Notes: generated by a model not told the origin, from the letters alone. A stretch of DNA of 64,000 nt from Paraburkholderia xenovorans LB400 (GCF_000013645.1 NC_007952.1:682001-746000); one strand, 5' to 3'. Numbered from the stretch's first letter, positions 1 through 9,331 are shown. Program-made: numbers and translations.

Positions 1-702
1 GCCCCGTCGTTGTTGTCCGCGGATTTTGCCCGCCTTGCCGACGAAATTCGCGACGTCACGGCGGCCGGCGCCGACTGGATTCATCTGGACGTGATGGACA
101 ATCACTACGTGCCGAACCTCACGGTCGGGCCGCTCGTGTGCGCGGCGATTCGCCCGCATACGTCCGTGCCGATCGACGTGCATCTGATGACGATGCCCGT
201 CGATTCGCTCGTGGCGGGCTTTGCCGAGGCAGGCGCGAATACGATCAGCTTCCATCCGGAAGCGTCGCTGCACGTGCACCGGACCATCGAACTCATCAAG
301 TCGAGCGGTGCGCGCGCCGGACTCGCCCTCAATCCGGCCACGCCGCTCGCGGTGCTCGATCATGTGATCGAGCGGCTCGACGTGGTGCTGGTTATGTCGG
401 TGAATCCGGGTTTTGGCGGGCAGGCGTTCATTCCGGAAACGCTGGATAAACTGCGCGCCTTGCGCGAACGGGTCGATGCGACGATGCAGCGAACGGGACG
501 GTTGTTGCTGATCGAGGTGGATGGCGGCGTGAAGGCGGCGAACATCGCGCGGATCGCGGCGTCGGGGGCGGACGTGTTCGTGGCGGGGTCGGCGGTGTTC
601 GGTGCGGACGACTACGCACAGGCGATCGGGGAGATGCGCGACGAGCTTGAGCGGGTGAGTGACGAGAGTGAAGGCGCAGGGGTTTTGGCGGTGGTGCGAT
701 AG
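1..702 (+). CDS. rpe: Ribulose-phosphate 3-epimerase, 5'-truncated by window edge
   Basis: The enzyme (EC 5.1.3.1) interconverts ribulose 5-phosphate and xylulose 5-phosphate in the pentose phosphate and Calvin cycles; it is a cytosolic TIM barrel. The frame is already open at base 1, reading APSLLSADFA, which in this family lies a few residues after the true N-terminus, so very little is missing. Visible family signatures are DVMDNHYVPN, DVHLM, SVNPGFGGQ and EVDGGV. The usual proteobacterial neighbours gph and trpE do not follow; a convergent desaturase gene does. It could therefore be a cbbE paralogue at the end of a Calvin-cycle operon, which is inference. An inverted repeat (GCGCGGGA 706-713, TCCCGCGC 741-748) lies just downstream and might end transcription, although there is no T-run. 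Confidence 0.93.
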   Translation, partial: APSLLSADFARLADEIRDVTAAGADWIHLDVMDNHYVPNLTVGPLVCAAIRPHTSVPIDVHLMTMPVDSLVAGFAEAGANTISFHPEASLHVHRTIELIKSSGARAGLALNPATPLAVLDHVIERLDVVLVMSVNPGFGGQAFIPETLDKLRALRERVDATMQRTGRLLLIEVDGGVKAANIARIAASGADVFVAGSAVFGADDYAQAIGEMRDELERVSDESEGAGVLAVVR

Positions 703-763
703 GGCGCGCGGGAAATGCCCCACAGTGCATGCGAATTACATCCCGCGCCGGGCGCCTCTCCAA

Positions 764-1915
764 TCAGTTGAGCCGGTAGTTCAGATTTCCAACATGCACG
801 GCATCAGATGCACTGAGGCGTTCGAAGACATGATCCAGGCAATGATCGAATCCCCAGATTTCCGTGTAGTCGTATCTGCCTTCCGCCACCAGTTTGACGG
901 CATCCGCCTCACGCAAGGCGGCATAGTCGTGCCACTGCCGGGTGCTGCCGAACCGGTGATGCCAGTCATGGCAGACGAGGGAGCCCTGAACGATGAGCAT
1001 GCGGCACGGCAGGTGAAAAAACAGATGGGCAATGGACCACTTCAGCCACGGCACGAGATGGACGATACCCCAACCGGCCGGACATGCCGAGCCACAGAAG
1101 CGCCCGAGACTGTTTCTGACGTGGCTTTCACGCACGCTTTCAGGCGGTAGCCTCAGGAGCCAGACATGTTCCGTCAGCAAGTGCAGCAAGGAAGCCGCCT
1201 GATAAACCACGACATACGGAACGACCACGATCGCCACAAAGAACAATGTGCCAAAGTGTGCCGCGAAAACTGCCAGCGAGATCAACCAGAGGACCGACAT
1301 ACAAAGACGATATAGCCGCACGCTTACGAGGTTGGATTTGAGCCGACCCCAGAAGAACGTCAGGTGGAATGCCGGGTTGAGCAGCGTGATCACGAGATTG
1401 CGATACAGCGCGCCCTTGCTTTTTCCGGGCGTGAAGCCCAGTTTGTAGATCGCCGCCAGATCTTTGTCATTCAGCGTCGAAAAATCGCGCCCGTGGTGTT
1501 CGTAGACGTGAAATCGCCGATATGACTCGTAAGGCTGAACGATCAGCAACGTGGACAGGACCTCGCATAGCGCCTGATTGACTATCGGCTTGCGGGTCAG
1601 GTGGCCGTGTACGCCATGATGGATGATCGTTGCCACCACGTAACGGGCGCCGGAGACAGAGAACAGCACGCCTACCGAGTAGAGAAGCATATCGACGAAA
1701 CACCCGTGCGTTGCTCCCAATGCGTAACTGCTCAAGGTGGTTCCGCCCGCGCACCAGAGCAGGGACCAGAACAGCATTTCAAGGGAACTGGACCGCCAGA
1801 GCGGGCTGCGCCCGTTGATCTCTTTCCCCGTCAGCCATGTCCAGACACCTTGAAGAGGCAAAATACGATATGAATCGCGTATCGCACAGGAATCCTTATA
1901 AGTTTTTGTATGCAA
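764..1915 (-). CDS. Membrane fatty acid desaturase family protein
   Basis: Integral-membrane di-iron desaturase or hydroxylase, 383 residues. The histidine boxes of the family are present: HHGVHGH at about residues 99-105, HVYEHH at 136-141 and HDWHH at 316-320, with hydrophobic segments between them that would form the membrane hairpins. These histidines bind the two irons used for oxygen-dependent desaturation. The likely start is TTG at 1915: an AAGGA ribosome site sits 7 nt upstream, whereas the first in-frame ATG (residue 47) would remove part of the N-terminus. It lies 35 nt downstream of azlD on the same strand, so co-transcription with the azlCD pair is possible. The substrate cannot be told from sequence. 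Confidence 0.8.
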   Translation of the reverse strand: MHTKTYKDSCAIRDSYRILPLQGVWTWLTGKEINGRSPLWRSSSLEMLFWSLLWCAGGTTLSSYALGATHGCFVDMLLYSVGVLFSVSGARYVVATIIHHGVHGHLTRKPIVNQALCEVLSTLLIVQPYESYRRFHVYEHHGRDFSTLNDKDLAAIYKLGFTPGKSKGALYRNLVITLLNPAFHLTFFWGRLKSNLVSVRLYRLCMSVLWLISLAVFAAHFGTLFFVAIVVVPYVVVYQAASLLHLLTEHVWLLRLPPESVRESHVRNSLGRFCGSACPAGWGIVHLVPWLKWSIAHLFFHLPCRMLIVQGSLVCHDWHHRFGSTRQWHDYAALREADAVKLVAEGRYDYTEIWGFDHCLDHVFERLSASDAVHVGNLNYRLN

Positions 1916-1950
1916 AACAATTTCCTTAATAAAACTACGAGAAACGTTCT

Positions 1951-2262
1951 TTACAGGAATCGCGCAAGCAGATAAAAAACGGCGAGACTCATGACGACAG
2001 ACAGCACGACGCTGCGGATCACGAGTGCGAAGACGACGCTAAACGCCGCGCCCAGGAAGTAAGGGTTACCCGGAAAACTGCGAAGCAAGCCTTTATCCAT
2101 CAGGATGATCGGCGCACAAATCGCTGTGAGCAGGCAGGGAGCCGAATATTCGAGCGCATTGCTCAAAAGACGGGGCAGTTTGACTGGAACCTTGGGTTCC
2201 AGAAATACATATCGGTTGAAGAAAACAACCGCCGCCAGAGTCAGGATCAGCCACCAGCTCAT
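1951..2262 (-). CDS. azlD: AzlD-family small membrane subunit
   Basis: A 103-residue very hydrophobic protein with about four membrane segments and the AzlD-typical N-terminus MSWWLILTLAAVVFF. AzlD pairs with AzlC to form an amino-acid exporter, known for branched-chain amino acids in Bacillus. The ATG overlaps the azlC stop as ATGA (2259-2262), the usual arrangement of this pair and a sign of translational coupling. The substrate is unknown. Confidence 0.85.
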   Translation of the reverse strand: MSWWLILTLAAVVFFNRYVFLEPKVPVKLPRLLSNALEYSAPCLLTAICAPIILMDKGLLRSFPGNPYFLGAAFSVVFALVIRSVVLSVVMSLAVFYLLARFL

Positions 2263-2999
2263 GGCGCTTCCTTCCGCAGGCGCGCGACAAACGACGAGAA
2301 GAACATGCCGCTCACGCCGGCAATCACGATCGCGCCGCCCACATGAAAATAGGACAGCAGCATGGAAGTCAGCAGCGAAAACAGAACGCCCGAAAGCACG
2401 CTGATTTTCCGGATCATGGGGATCACGATTGCGGCGAACGTGGCCACAATGGAAAAATCGAGGTGGTAGCGGCTCAGATCCGGGACGGAAGCGGCTGTGA
2501 AGATTCCAAGCAGGCTGAAGAGATTCCAGCTCAGATAAAAAGCCAGTCCCGCCCCGATCAGATAGCCAGGTGTCAATTGACTTTTTATTTTGCTGGCGCT
2601 GCTGAGTGCAAAGAGTTCGTCGGTGAGCAGAAAGCCGATAGGCAGCCGGTGACGTTTGCGCAGAGTCGACACGTAGCCTCGAAGGTTCAGCCCATAGAGA
2701 AAGTGCTGGGCGGTGATCAGGAAAACCGAAACGATGATGGTCAATGCGCTTGCGCCGGACATATGCAATCCGAGTGTCACGAGCTGCGCGGCGCCGGCGA
2801 AGACGATCGCCGACATACCAATGCTTTGCCACAGGGTCAGCCCGGACTGCACCGCCATCGAGCCGGCGAGTATTCCCCACGGCAGGACGGAGAGACAGAG
2901 AGGCAACATGTTAAGAGCGCCGAGAAAAGCCCCGCCGTGGGCGAGGTCGCGCTCATGTGCGCCTGAAGCGCACTCGAGAGTATTTTTATTACGTGTCAT
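2259..2999 (-). CDS. azlC: AzlC-family amino-acid exporter subunit
   Basis: A 246-residue inner-membrane protein with six to eight hydrophobic segments and AzlC signatures: LPLCLSVLPWGILAG near residue 32, FAGAAQLVTLGL, and a conserved LLTDELFAL. The family exports branched-chain or related amino acids together with AzlD, whose start overlaps the azlC stop. An AraC-type regulator is encoded about 150 nt upstream on the same strand and is the obvious candidate regulator. Start ATG at 2999 is the only reasonable one. Confidence 0.88.
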   Translation of the reverse strand: MTRNKNTLECASGAHERDLAHGGAFLGALNMLPLCLSVLPWGILAGSMAVQSGLTLWQSIGMSAIVFAGAAQLVTLGLHMSGASALTIIVSVFLITAQHFLYGLNLRGYVSTLRKRHRLPIGFLLTDELFALSSASKIKSQLTPGYLIGAGLAFYLSWNLFSLLGIFTAASVPDLSRYHLDFSIVATFAAIVIPMIRKISVLSGVLFSLLTSMLLSYFHVGGAIVIAGVSGMFFSSFVARLRKEAP

Positions 3000-3145
3000 G
3001 CCGTTGCACCGGAGAGTGGACTGTGAGTCTACGAATGCGGCGGCGTCGCGTATTGAACAATCTTGCGGAGTTCCGCATCGCCTGCGCGGTGCGTTGCTGC
3101 GGTGACTTTATGTCGAGGCAGAGGCGTGCGGCAGGCAGACGGCTG

Positions 3146-3982
3146 TCACGCCGATAGCGACGGCAGTGTGCGAATGAATTCGCCCGGTGTAATGCCGAAG
3201 GAACTCTTGAAATGCCGGTTGAAGTGGCTTTGATCCGAAAATCGGCAGCGTGCGGCGACAACGGGAATGGGCAGGCCTCGTCGCAGTAACTGCCGGGCTC
3301 GCTTCAGCCGCGCCTGGATTAGCCACGCGTGGGGCGGTAGGCCCACCTGTTTCTTGAACTGCCGAAGAAAATGCCACGGGCTGAGGTGCGCCATTTCGGC
3401 CAGCTGGGTAAGGGAATAATCCTCCTCAGGGCAGCTCGCGATGAGATCCTTGATGATGCGAAGCGGCTGTCCCACACTGGGTAGCTCGCGAGCGAACGCT
3501 GGAGTGCGGCCGTGGCGCATCACCAGCGAGGCGATTGATGAAAGAAGCAGACTTTCCTTCAGCAATCTGTCGCCGTCTCGGGTCAGCAAATTGAACACCA
3601 GCCGGAACTGTTCGGCCAGTCCCGGATCGTGGACGACTGCCTCGGGAAACCAGGGAACGGTGCCGTTGGCGTTGATGAGATCGCGGGACAACAGCAGCAT
3701 CAGGTCGGGATGCGGGTAAATGGCGCGATAGGCCCAGCCCGTTTCCACGCCAGGCGACCCAGTGTGAATCTCGTCCGCATTGACCAGGATGATGTCGCCT
3801 TTGGGGGCGACGTGCTCCCCGCCGGTGCGATAAAAACGCTGTACGCCCTCTTCAATGACGCCAATGCAGAAGGTCTCATGCACATGGCGGGCAAATCGTT
3901 GCCGGTGATAGCTTGCCTGCAGGAGGCTCAACCCGCTGAATTCATCCAGATGAAAGAATTTGGCCTGTTCTCTAGTTTCCAT
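3146..3982 (-). CDS. AraC-family transcriptional regulator
   Basis: A 278-residue regulator with an N-terminal cupin-type sensing domain (HVHETFCIGVIEEG at about 40) and a C-terminal pair of AraC helix-turn-helix motifs (LTQLAEMAHLSPWHFLRQFKKQVG and VAARCRFSDQSHFNRHFKSSFGITPGEF). It probably controls the azlCD genes immediately downstream; inference from position. The start is uncertain: ATG at 3982 is taken here, while a TTG at 4003 would add seven residues, and neither has a good ribosome site. The cupin/AraC layout is common beside LysE- and AzlC-type exporters. Confidence 0.85.
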   Translation of the reverse strand: METREQAKFFHLDEFSGLSLLQASYHRQRFARHVHETFCIGVIEEGVQRFYRTGGEHVAPKGDIILVNADEIHTGSPGVETGWAYRAIYPHPDLMLLLSRDLINANGTVPWFPEAVVHDPGLAEQFRLVFNLLTRDGDRLLKESLLLSSIASLVMRHGRTPAFARELPSVGQPLRIIKDLIASCPEEDYSLTQLAEMAHLSPWHFLRQFKKQVGLPPHAWLIQARLKRARQLLRRGLPIPVVAARCRFSDQSHFNRHFKSSFGITPGEFIRTLPSLSA

Positions 3983-4187
3983 TTCCCTTGCTATGCATGG
4001 CAAATACGATTGACCCCATGTTTAGAACAAAATTGCTGTTGGCTCTATCTGGAGCGCTGCAAGAGATCGCCTTGGCTTGCCGATTTTTTTACTGGGTGAC
4101 CGATGCAACACACTGTCCGCGATCGGCGGCACGGTGTCAAATAAAGAGATACGACCGCCGGTCGGCTGTGCGCGCGGGTGTCCGTGC

Positions 4188-5570
4188 TTACCCCTTCTTC
4201 CTGGTCTCTCCCGGTTCACGCCACACCATCAAATCCTGCTCATTCCGATCGAGCGCGCACCCCCAGTCAAGCGGTTGATCCTGATCGAACCGCTTGCCCA
4301 ACCGCCACGCAATCTCCGCACGCGCCAACTGAACACCCATATAAAACGCGTGTCCGCCATCGGCTTCCAGATGCAACGCCGGGTAAAGCGCAAACGGATC
4401 ATGGCCTTTGCGATGTCCATCCCGGTTGTAGACATGAATGCCGTCGGTACTGATCTGGACGCGAAAGTTAGGATCCCGTATATCGCGAGCGAACTCGTCG
4501 ATTTCGGCGGCGCTGTATGGAAATGGGCGTTTGGCGTGAACCGTCGCGAGATCGCTGTCGATGCCCTTGGGCAGCACCTGCGCCTCGCGCGCGGCGTGCA
4601 TCACCCGGCGAGCCACGTCCGCTTCGCGCACCGCGCGCCGCGCATGCAGGCTGACGGACGTGGTGAGCACCGCGCTCACGCGAAGCTCCGCTGCGATGCC
4701 GAGCAGGACCGCGTTGATGCCGCTGGTGTCGGCCTCGGTCAACTCGGTCACGTTGCCGATGCCCATCATGATGGCGACGTCCGGGTAGCGCTCGCGCAAC
4801 CGGACATAACGCGCAATCGATGCGGCGAGGCCGAACGGAATCGGATCGAGAATCGGGTCGGCGAGAAACGCGCGCCCGCGCGCGGCGAGGAGGTCGATCG
4901 CGGCGTCGAGCGAGGCGGGGTCGCCCGGTTCGCGGGCAACGAGGACCGGCGTGGACGGCACCTCGTCCGCGATCCATAGCGTATCGAGGTTCAGGCTCAG
5001 CAGATAATCCGCGCCCGCGCGGCCGCCGCGCAGCAGTTCATCGCCGCTCATCGAATCGACGCTTACGCGATACCCTTCGTCTTTCAGCAGGCGCACCGCG
5101 TCTTCGAGATGCGGAAACGGCGTTTCGGGCAGGCAGCCAATGTCGATCACATCGGCACCCTGCGCGGCATACTCGCGCGCCCGCGCGGCGATGCCGTCCA
5201 GATCGAGCCGCGGTGCATCGATGATCTCGGCAAAAATGTCGGTCTCGTAACGCGTTAGATCGAACGGCTGCGCCTCGCGGCCGAAGAATTGCGGCAGGTC
5301 CTTGACCTCTTCCGGACCGCGCTCGAACGGCACACCGTAGTGTTCGGTCAGCGCGGCGAGATCGCCGCGGCAGCGGCCGGGCACGATCACGCGCTGCGCG
5401 GCGAGTGGCGCGGGCACCCGGCGGCGGATCAGATCCGCTGTCATGAGCGCGGCGACCTGCAGGCCGATTTCGCGGATTTCCCAAGTGAACGGCGTGGGCG
5501 CCATGCTTTCGAGCACGCGCAGCAGGCTCTTTTCGGCGAGCCGGCCAGTCAGGAAGACGATGTGATCCAT
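4188..5570 (-). CDS. Dihydropteroate-synthase-like protein of the H4MPT cluster (DUF6513 type)
   Basis: A 460-residue protein. The N-terminal 120 or so residues are specific to the H4MPT-associated family (MDHIVFLTGRLAEKSL at the start), followed by a pterin-binding TIM barrel related to dihydropteroate synthase (ADVIDIGCLPETPF at about 140, DSMSGDEL, LADPILDP). Proteins of this type sit in tetrahydromethanopterin gene clusters and are thought to act in building the cofactor, joining pterin and arylamine parts; the exact reaction is not established. It is the last gene of the minus-strand run, 78 nt after dmrB. Its C-terminal part (residues about 330-460) is unlike FolP and contains FPYSAAEIDEFARDIRDPNF. 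Confidence 0.8.
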   Translation of the reverse strand: MDHIVFLTGRLAEKSLLRVLESMAPTPFTWEIREIGLQVAALMTADLIRRRVPAPLAAQRVIVPGRCRGDLAALTEHYGVPFERGPEEVKDLPQFFGREAQPFDLTRYETDIFAEIIDAPRLDLDGIAARAREYAAQGADVIDIGCLPETPFPHLEDAVRLLKDEGYRVSVDSMSGDELLRGGRAGADYLLSLNLDTLWIADEVPSTPVLVAREPGDPASLDAAIDLLAARGRAFLADPILDPIPFGLAASIARYVRLRERYPDVAIMMGIGNVTELTEADTSGINAVLLGIAAELRVSAVLTTSVSLHARRAVREADVARRVMHAAREAQVLPKGIDSDLATVHAKRPFPYSAAEIDEFARDIRDPNFRVQISTDGIHVYNRDGHRKGHDPFALYPALHLEADGGHAFYMGVQLARAEIAWRLGKRFDQDQPLDWGCALDRNEQDLMVWREPGETRKKG

Positions 5571-5599
5571 GTCAGTGCGCGCTGGGCTGCCCCAAACGT

Positions 5600-5623
5600 G
5601 CTGCCTCCCGCTCGGGAGGCAGC
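5600..5623 (-). terminator. Perfect intercistronic hairpin between dmrB and the pterin synthase-like gene
   Basis: GCTGCCTCCC (5600-5609) and GGGAGGCAGC (5614-5623) form a perfect 10-bp stem with a 4-nt loop. On the minus strand there is no T-run after it, so it is more likely an mRNA-stabilising or attenuating hairpin than a full terminator. Confidence 0.5.
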
Positions 5624-5648
5624 GAACGCAGGGAGCGTAAATGCCGTT

Positions 5649-6227
5649 TCATGCGAGATCGAGTGTCGACAGGCGTTCACCGAGCGCCGCTTTCAGTTCG
5701 TCCAGCGAGCGGACGAGCGTCGTATATTCGAAGCGGGACAGGCGCTCCACATTGTCGAGTTCGATTGCCCGCGGACGCAGCTCCACCCACTCGTTCGGGC
5801 TTTGCGTGACTACGGTCGGTTCGGTGTCGCATGCAAAGACAATGCCCGGAATGCACTGCTTGCCGGCTTGCGCGTACATATTGGTGGGCAACGTATCGGA
5901 GATGCCGAACGCACATTTGGCGACGGTGTTGCTGGTGGCCGGCGCGATCACGACCGTGTGATACATGCCGTGATAGAGCATGCCGACCGGCACGCCGCTC
6001 GCGCTATTGTCGCGAAACACGCGGAAGTGCTTGCGCAGCCTCGGTAACGCCCAGCCGTAGAGCGGCAGAACTTCTTCCGCGGCTGCGGAAAGGAACAGGT
6101 CGGCGCGCGGCAACTCCAGTGCGAGCGCGATCGATTCGTCGAGCAGATGGCCAGAGCCGGTTACGCACCACGCGAAGCGCGCATCGGGCTTGAAGTCCGC
6201 GAGATTGCGAGCGGGCGCCTGGGTCAT
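5649..6227 (-). CDS. dmrB: Dihydromethanopterin reductase-like flavoprotein (DmrB/archaeoflavoprotein type)
   Basis: A 192-residue flavoprotein. An early WCVTGSGHLLDES stretch (residue about 20) and HTVVIAPATSNTVAKCAFGISDTLPTNM (about 90-117) match the flavin-binding fold of the DmrB/AfpA family. The Paraburkholderia xenovorans homologue reduces dihydromethanopterin to tetrahydromethanopterin and is known to assemble into a cubic cage. The ATG at 6227 overlaps the stop of the sigma-54 regulator gene as ATGA, so the two are probably translated together. Its place among H4MPT genes supports the role. Confidence 0.82.
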   Translation of the reverse strand: MTQAPARNLADFKPDARFAWCVTGSGHLLDESIALALELPRADLFLSAAAEEVLPLYGWALPRLRKHFRVFRDNSASGVPVGMLYHGMYHTVVIAPATSNTVAKCAFGISDTLPTNMYAQAGKQCIPGIVFACDTEPTVVTQSPNEWVELRPRAIELDNVERLSRFEYTTLVRSLDELKAALGERLSTLDLA

Positions 6228-8299
6228 GCGCTGAAAGGCGGCGATTCTTCGGATGGCGAATCGTCGGGCGGCAATCCGTCGGGCGCCGAGCCGTCGTGCG
6301 ACAGACGGATATGCAGCCGGCGCATCTTGCGGTACAGCGTGTTGCGGCTGATGCTGAGCGCCTTCGCAACGTTGCTGACGTTCCAGCGATGCTCGTCGAG
6401 CAGCGTAAGCACGGTCCCGCGTTCGTTCAACTGAATCGCATTGAGCGAGGAGAGATCCGCTTCGTCGGCCGGATGCGGCTCGAAGTCCGCCGCTGCCGTG
6501 CGCGAAACGGCGAGCAGCCCGGTTTCCGGCCCACGTTGTGTGATTTCGGCAGGCAGGTCCTCGCAACGGATTGGTTGTCCGTCGCATAGCGCGATGGCCA
6601 TCTGCAATACGTGGCGCAACTGGCGGATATTGCCGGGCCACGCATAGGTCAGCAACGCGTGCTCGGCCTCCGGCGTCAACTCGGGCGGATCGTTGTCGGA
6701 CTCGTTTTCGAGCAGATGATGAATCAGCGCGAGCTTGTCGATCCGTTCGCTAAGCGGCGGCAGATTCAGTTCGACGCCCTTGAGCCGGTAGTACAGGTCT
6801 TCGCGGAACTGACCGCCATGCACGAGTTCGAGCAGATTGCGGTGACTGGCGCTAATGAGCTGAAAATCCACCTTGATGGTCGTTTCCGCGCCGAGCGGCG
6901 TGACTTCGTGCTCTTCGATCACGCGCAGAAGCCGCGCCTGCAACGAGAGCGGCATGTCGCCGATTTCATCGAGAAAGAGGGTGCCGCCGTTGGCCTGCAC
7001 GATCTTGCCGCGCCGTCCTTCGCGCTGGGCGCCGGTAAACGCGCCGGCACGATAGCCGAACAGCTCGCTTTCGATCAGGTTTTCTGGCAGCGATGCGCAA
7101 TTCACCGGCACGAACGGGCCTGCCGCGTGCGGGCTGATGCTATGCAGCGCCTGCGCGAAGACTTCCTTGCCGGTGCCCGTTTGGCCTCTCAGGATGATCG
7201 GAATCTTGCGCTGGACCACGCGCGCCGCGAGCTGGATTTGCGAAGCCATGCGCGGGTCGCCGAACTCCAGGTGCGCGATTTCGTCGAGCCGTGCCGGCGC
7301 CGGCCGTTTGTCCGCGGCGCTCGCGCGCGCGCCCGGCGCTGTTATCGCCACCCGCGTGCCGCGCTCCGCGCTGTTTTGCGGCGTCTGCGCGACGAGAAAG
7401 AAGCGGTTGGTCGCGTTCGCGCTATACACGGTGACCGGATGAAACGACCCGCGAATGCTGCGCGCGATCATGTCTTCGAGCGACGCATTGAAGGCTTCCT
7501 CGATACGCCGGCCGCGCAATTCGCCGAGCGTGCGGAAGCCGAGCTGGAAGAGGGCGCTGCGGTTCGCGGCGAGCACCGTGCTGTCGTCCGCTACCGCCAG
7601 TTTGCCGCCGTGCAGCGTACCGACGAATTCCGGGCGGCTATGGAAATGAATCATGTTCGCGTGCCGGTAACGCGCATCCAGCAGACGGTTCTCGATCATT
7701 TGCCGCGACATGCCGACCAGCACCAGCGAATGCTGCTGCAACAGCTTCGAGCGGCTCGTTACGTCCAGCACGCCGGCAATCTCGCCGCGGTCATCGAAAA
7801 TCGGCGCGGCGGAGCAGGTGAGCGACGTATAGCGCGGATAGAAATGTTCATGCTGGCAGACGGCGATGCAGTCGCGCTCGGCCAGACACGTGCCCATGCC
7901 GTTCGTGCCGGCCTCGCGCTCGCTCCACAACGCGCCGACGCGAAAGCCGTCCGCCGCGACTGCCTCGGCGAAAGGCACCGACGAAACCTGATGGACGATC
8001 ATGCCGCCCGCGTCGACCAGCACGACCGCCAGTTCGGGATCGGCCAGTTGCTGATAAAGCGTGGTCATTTCGAGCTTCGAACACGCGATCAGATCGCCCA
8101 TTGCTTCGCGGCGCGAACTTAGTTCGTAGTCCGTCAGGACAGGTGGCGTGACAAAACGGGAAGGGTCGAGCCGGAATTCGTTCATGCAGCGCGCCCACGA
8201 TTGAGCGACGGGCTCGCTCGTTGGGCGCGTGGCCAATTGATGGTTGACGACGTTCAGAACTTCACGGACGTGCAGAGTGCTGTCAGCGAGCAACGACAT
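6224..8299 (-). CDS. Sigma-54-dependent activator, AcoR type (GAF / AAA+ / Fis HTH)
   Basis: A 691-residue enhancer-binding protein. The N-terminal sensory part contains a GAF domain (about 80-200, with the conserved EREAGTNGMGTCLAE stretch). A central AAA+ domain follows with Walker A GQTGTGKE, the sigma-54 contact loop GAFTGA and Walker B GGTLFLDEIGD. A C-terminal Fis-type helix-turn-helix (NVSNVAKALSISRNTLYRKM) completes it. AcoR-type proteins respond to small metabolites and activate alcohol or aldehyde oxidation genes. Here it overlaps dmrB by ATGA and faces folB. A near-consensus sigma-54 promoter in front of moxR (23561-23576) is a plausible target. The inducer is unknown. Confidence 0.92.
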   Translation of the reverse strand: MSLLADSTLHVREVLNVVNHQLATRPTSEPVAQSWARCMNEFRLDPSRFVTPPVLTDYELSSRREAMGDLIACSKLEMTTLYQQLADPELAVVLVDAGGMIVHQVSSVPFAEAVAADGFRVGALWSEREAGTNGMGTCLAERDCIAVCQHEHFYPRYTSLTCSAAPIFDDRGEIAGVLDVTSRSKLLQQHSLVLVGMSRQMIENRLLDARYRHANMIHFHSRPEFVGTLHGGKLAVADDSTVLAANRSALFQLGFRTLGELRGRRIEEAFNASLEDMIARSIRGSFHPVTVYSANATNRFFLVAQTPQNSAERGTRVAITAPGARASAADKRPAPARLDEIAHLEFGDPRMASQIQLAARVVQRKIPIILRGQTGTGKEVFAQALHSISPHAAGPFVPVNCASLPENLIESELFGYRAGAFTGAQREGRRGKIVQANGGTLFLDEIGDMPLSLQARLLRVIEEHEVTPLGAETTIKVDFQLISASHRNLLELVHGGQFREDLYYRLKGVELNLPPLSERIDKLALIHHLLENESDNDPPELTPEAEHALLTYAWPGNIRQLRHVLQMAIALCDGQPIRCEDLPAEITQRGPETGLLAVSRTAAADFEPHPADEADLSSLNAIQLNERGTVLTLLDEHRWNVSNVAKALSISRNTLYRKMRRLHIRLSHDGSAPDGLPPDDSPSEESPPFSA

Positions 8300-8738
8300 G
8301 GGGCCTGTCTCCGTTGCGTCAGTTCGTGCGCGCCGGTTCGCATTGCGTTGCGGATGCTCTGCTTCGCCATGCGCGTCACGAGTGCCGCTTTATCGATACT
8401 GTCTTCCCCTCGCGCTGCGGCTTCTGCCGTCCGTATGCGCACTGAGTGATTCGCCCTTGTAGCAAGGCGTCGGCTTAAAACTGTACGCCGGATGTCGCTG
8501 CCGTTCAATAAGAAGTCGCAATAACCCTACATGGCGTGCCCGATTTTTGCTTTTATTGATGCCACGCCGTTGCGGACGCTTTTCGCCTGCCGGCGGCGAG
8601 AACGTGTTGCAGGTTTGGCGCAGAGTGCTTCGCTTCCTGTCACCTTTGAACCGCTTTGTGTTTACCCTTTTGCGTTTACCCGGATCCCGTCTGCCAACCC
8701 GTTTGCTCACTATTTGCCGCACTGCGGCGGAGTACATC
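8300..8738. promoter_or_regulatory. Intergenic region between divergent sigma-54 activator and folB-like gene
   Basis: A 439-bp gene-free stretch holding the promoters of two divergent genes. No convincing coding frame, hairpin terminator or consensus -24/-12 element with correct spacing was found. Position 8531 onward (TGGCGTGCC...TTGC) resembles one but the spacing is 4 nt too long. Confidence 0.5.
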
Positions 8739-9263
8739 ATGGACCGTATCGATACCGTTCGCCTTGCCAGTTTCTCCGCTGCCGGCGCGCCGGGCGCCAC
8801 TGCCCCGTCCGGGCCGCTCTCTACCGGCACGCTGCCCGGGCGCATGGACATCGTCTTTATCGAGAACTTTGTCGGTCAGACGATTATCGGTATCGACAGC
8901 AGCGAGCAGCATGTCTTGCAGCCGGTGAGAATGAATCTCGCAATCGGGGTTCCTTCCATCCGCGCGTGCACGACCGATCGCATCGAGGACACGATAAATT
9001 ATGCGGCGGTCCGCAGTGCGCTGCATGCGCTGCTCGCCTCGCACGGCGTGCGGCTGCTCGAAGCGCTTGCCGAAGCGGTAGCGCGTTTGCTGATTACGGA
9101 CTTCGGCGCTCACTGGGTGCGCGTCGCGCTCGCCAAACCCGCCAAGTTCGATGACGTGTCGGCCGTCGGCGTGCAGATCGAGCGGCAGCGTAGCGACATG
9201 CAGCAAGCGGCTGCCGGGCTCGCGGATTATGCGTCGCTCGGGGCGGGGCTGATTCCGAATTGA
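8739..9263 (+). CDS. Dihydroneopterin aldolase-like protein (FolB fold)
   Basis: A 174-residue protein whose core from residue about 37 (MDIVFIENFVGQTIIGI) matches the dihydroneopterin aldolase family, with the conserved TIRYAA-like segment appearing as TINYAAVRSALHALLASHGVRLLEALAEAVARLLI. The enzyme cleaves dihydroneopterin to 6-hydroxymethyl-dihydropterin, a step shared by folate and methanopterin synthesis. In this cluster it probably serves H4MPT. It has an unusual N-terminal extension of about 35 residues rich in Ala, Pro and Gly. Start ATG at 8739 follows a CGGAG box; the frame stays open further upstream. Confidence 0.82.
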   Translation: MDRIDTVRLASFSAAGAPGATAPSGPLSTGTLPGRMDIVFIENFVGQTIIGIDSSEQHVLQPVRMNLAIGVPSIRACTTDRIEDTINYAAVRSALHALLASHGVRLLEALAEAVARLLITDFGAHWVRVALAKPAKFDDVSAVGVQIERQRSDMQQAAAGLADYASLGAGLIPN

Positions 9264-9271
9264 GCGCGACA

Positions 9272-9309
9272 GAAGGCAAGCGGCGCCATGGCCGGCGCCG
9301 CTTGCCTTC
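9272..9309. terminator. Bidirectional hairpin terminator between convergent genes
   Basis: Perfect 16-bp inverted repeat: arm 9272-9287 (GAAGGCAAGCGGCGCC) and arm 9294-9309 with a 6-nt loop, sitting 8 nt after the folB-like stop and 22 nt before the stop of the convergent gene. It has no long T-run but is very stable. Confidence 0.75.
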
Positions 9310-9331
9310 ATGCTGAACGTTACACGCCCGG

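Noticed and set aside
6611..8122. 503-codon plus-strand frame
   Set aside because: Antisense to the sigma-54 activator, whose domains are all intact.
8531..8549. Possible sigma-54 promoter TGGC...TTGC before the folB-like gene
   Set aside because: The spacing between GG and GC is 14 nt instead of 10.
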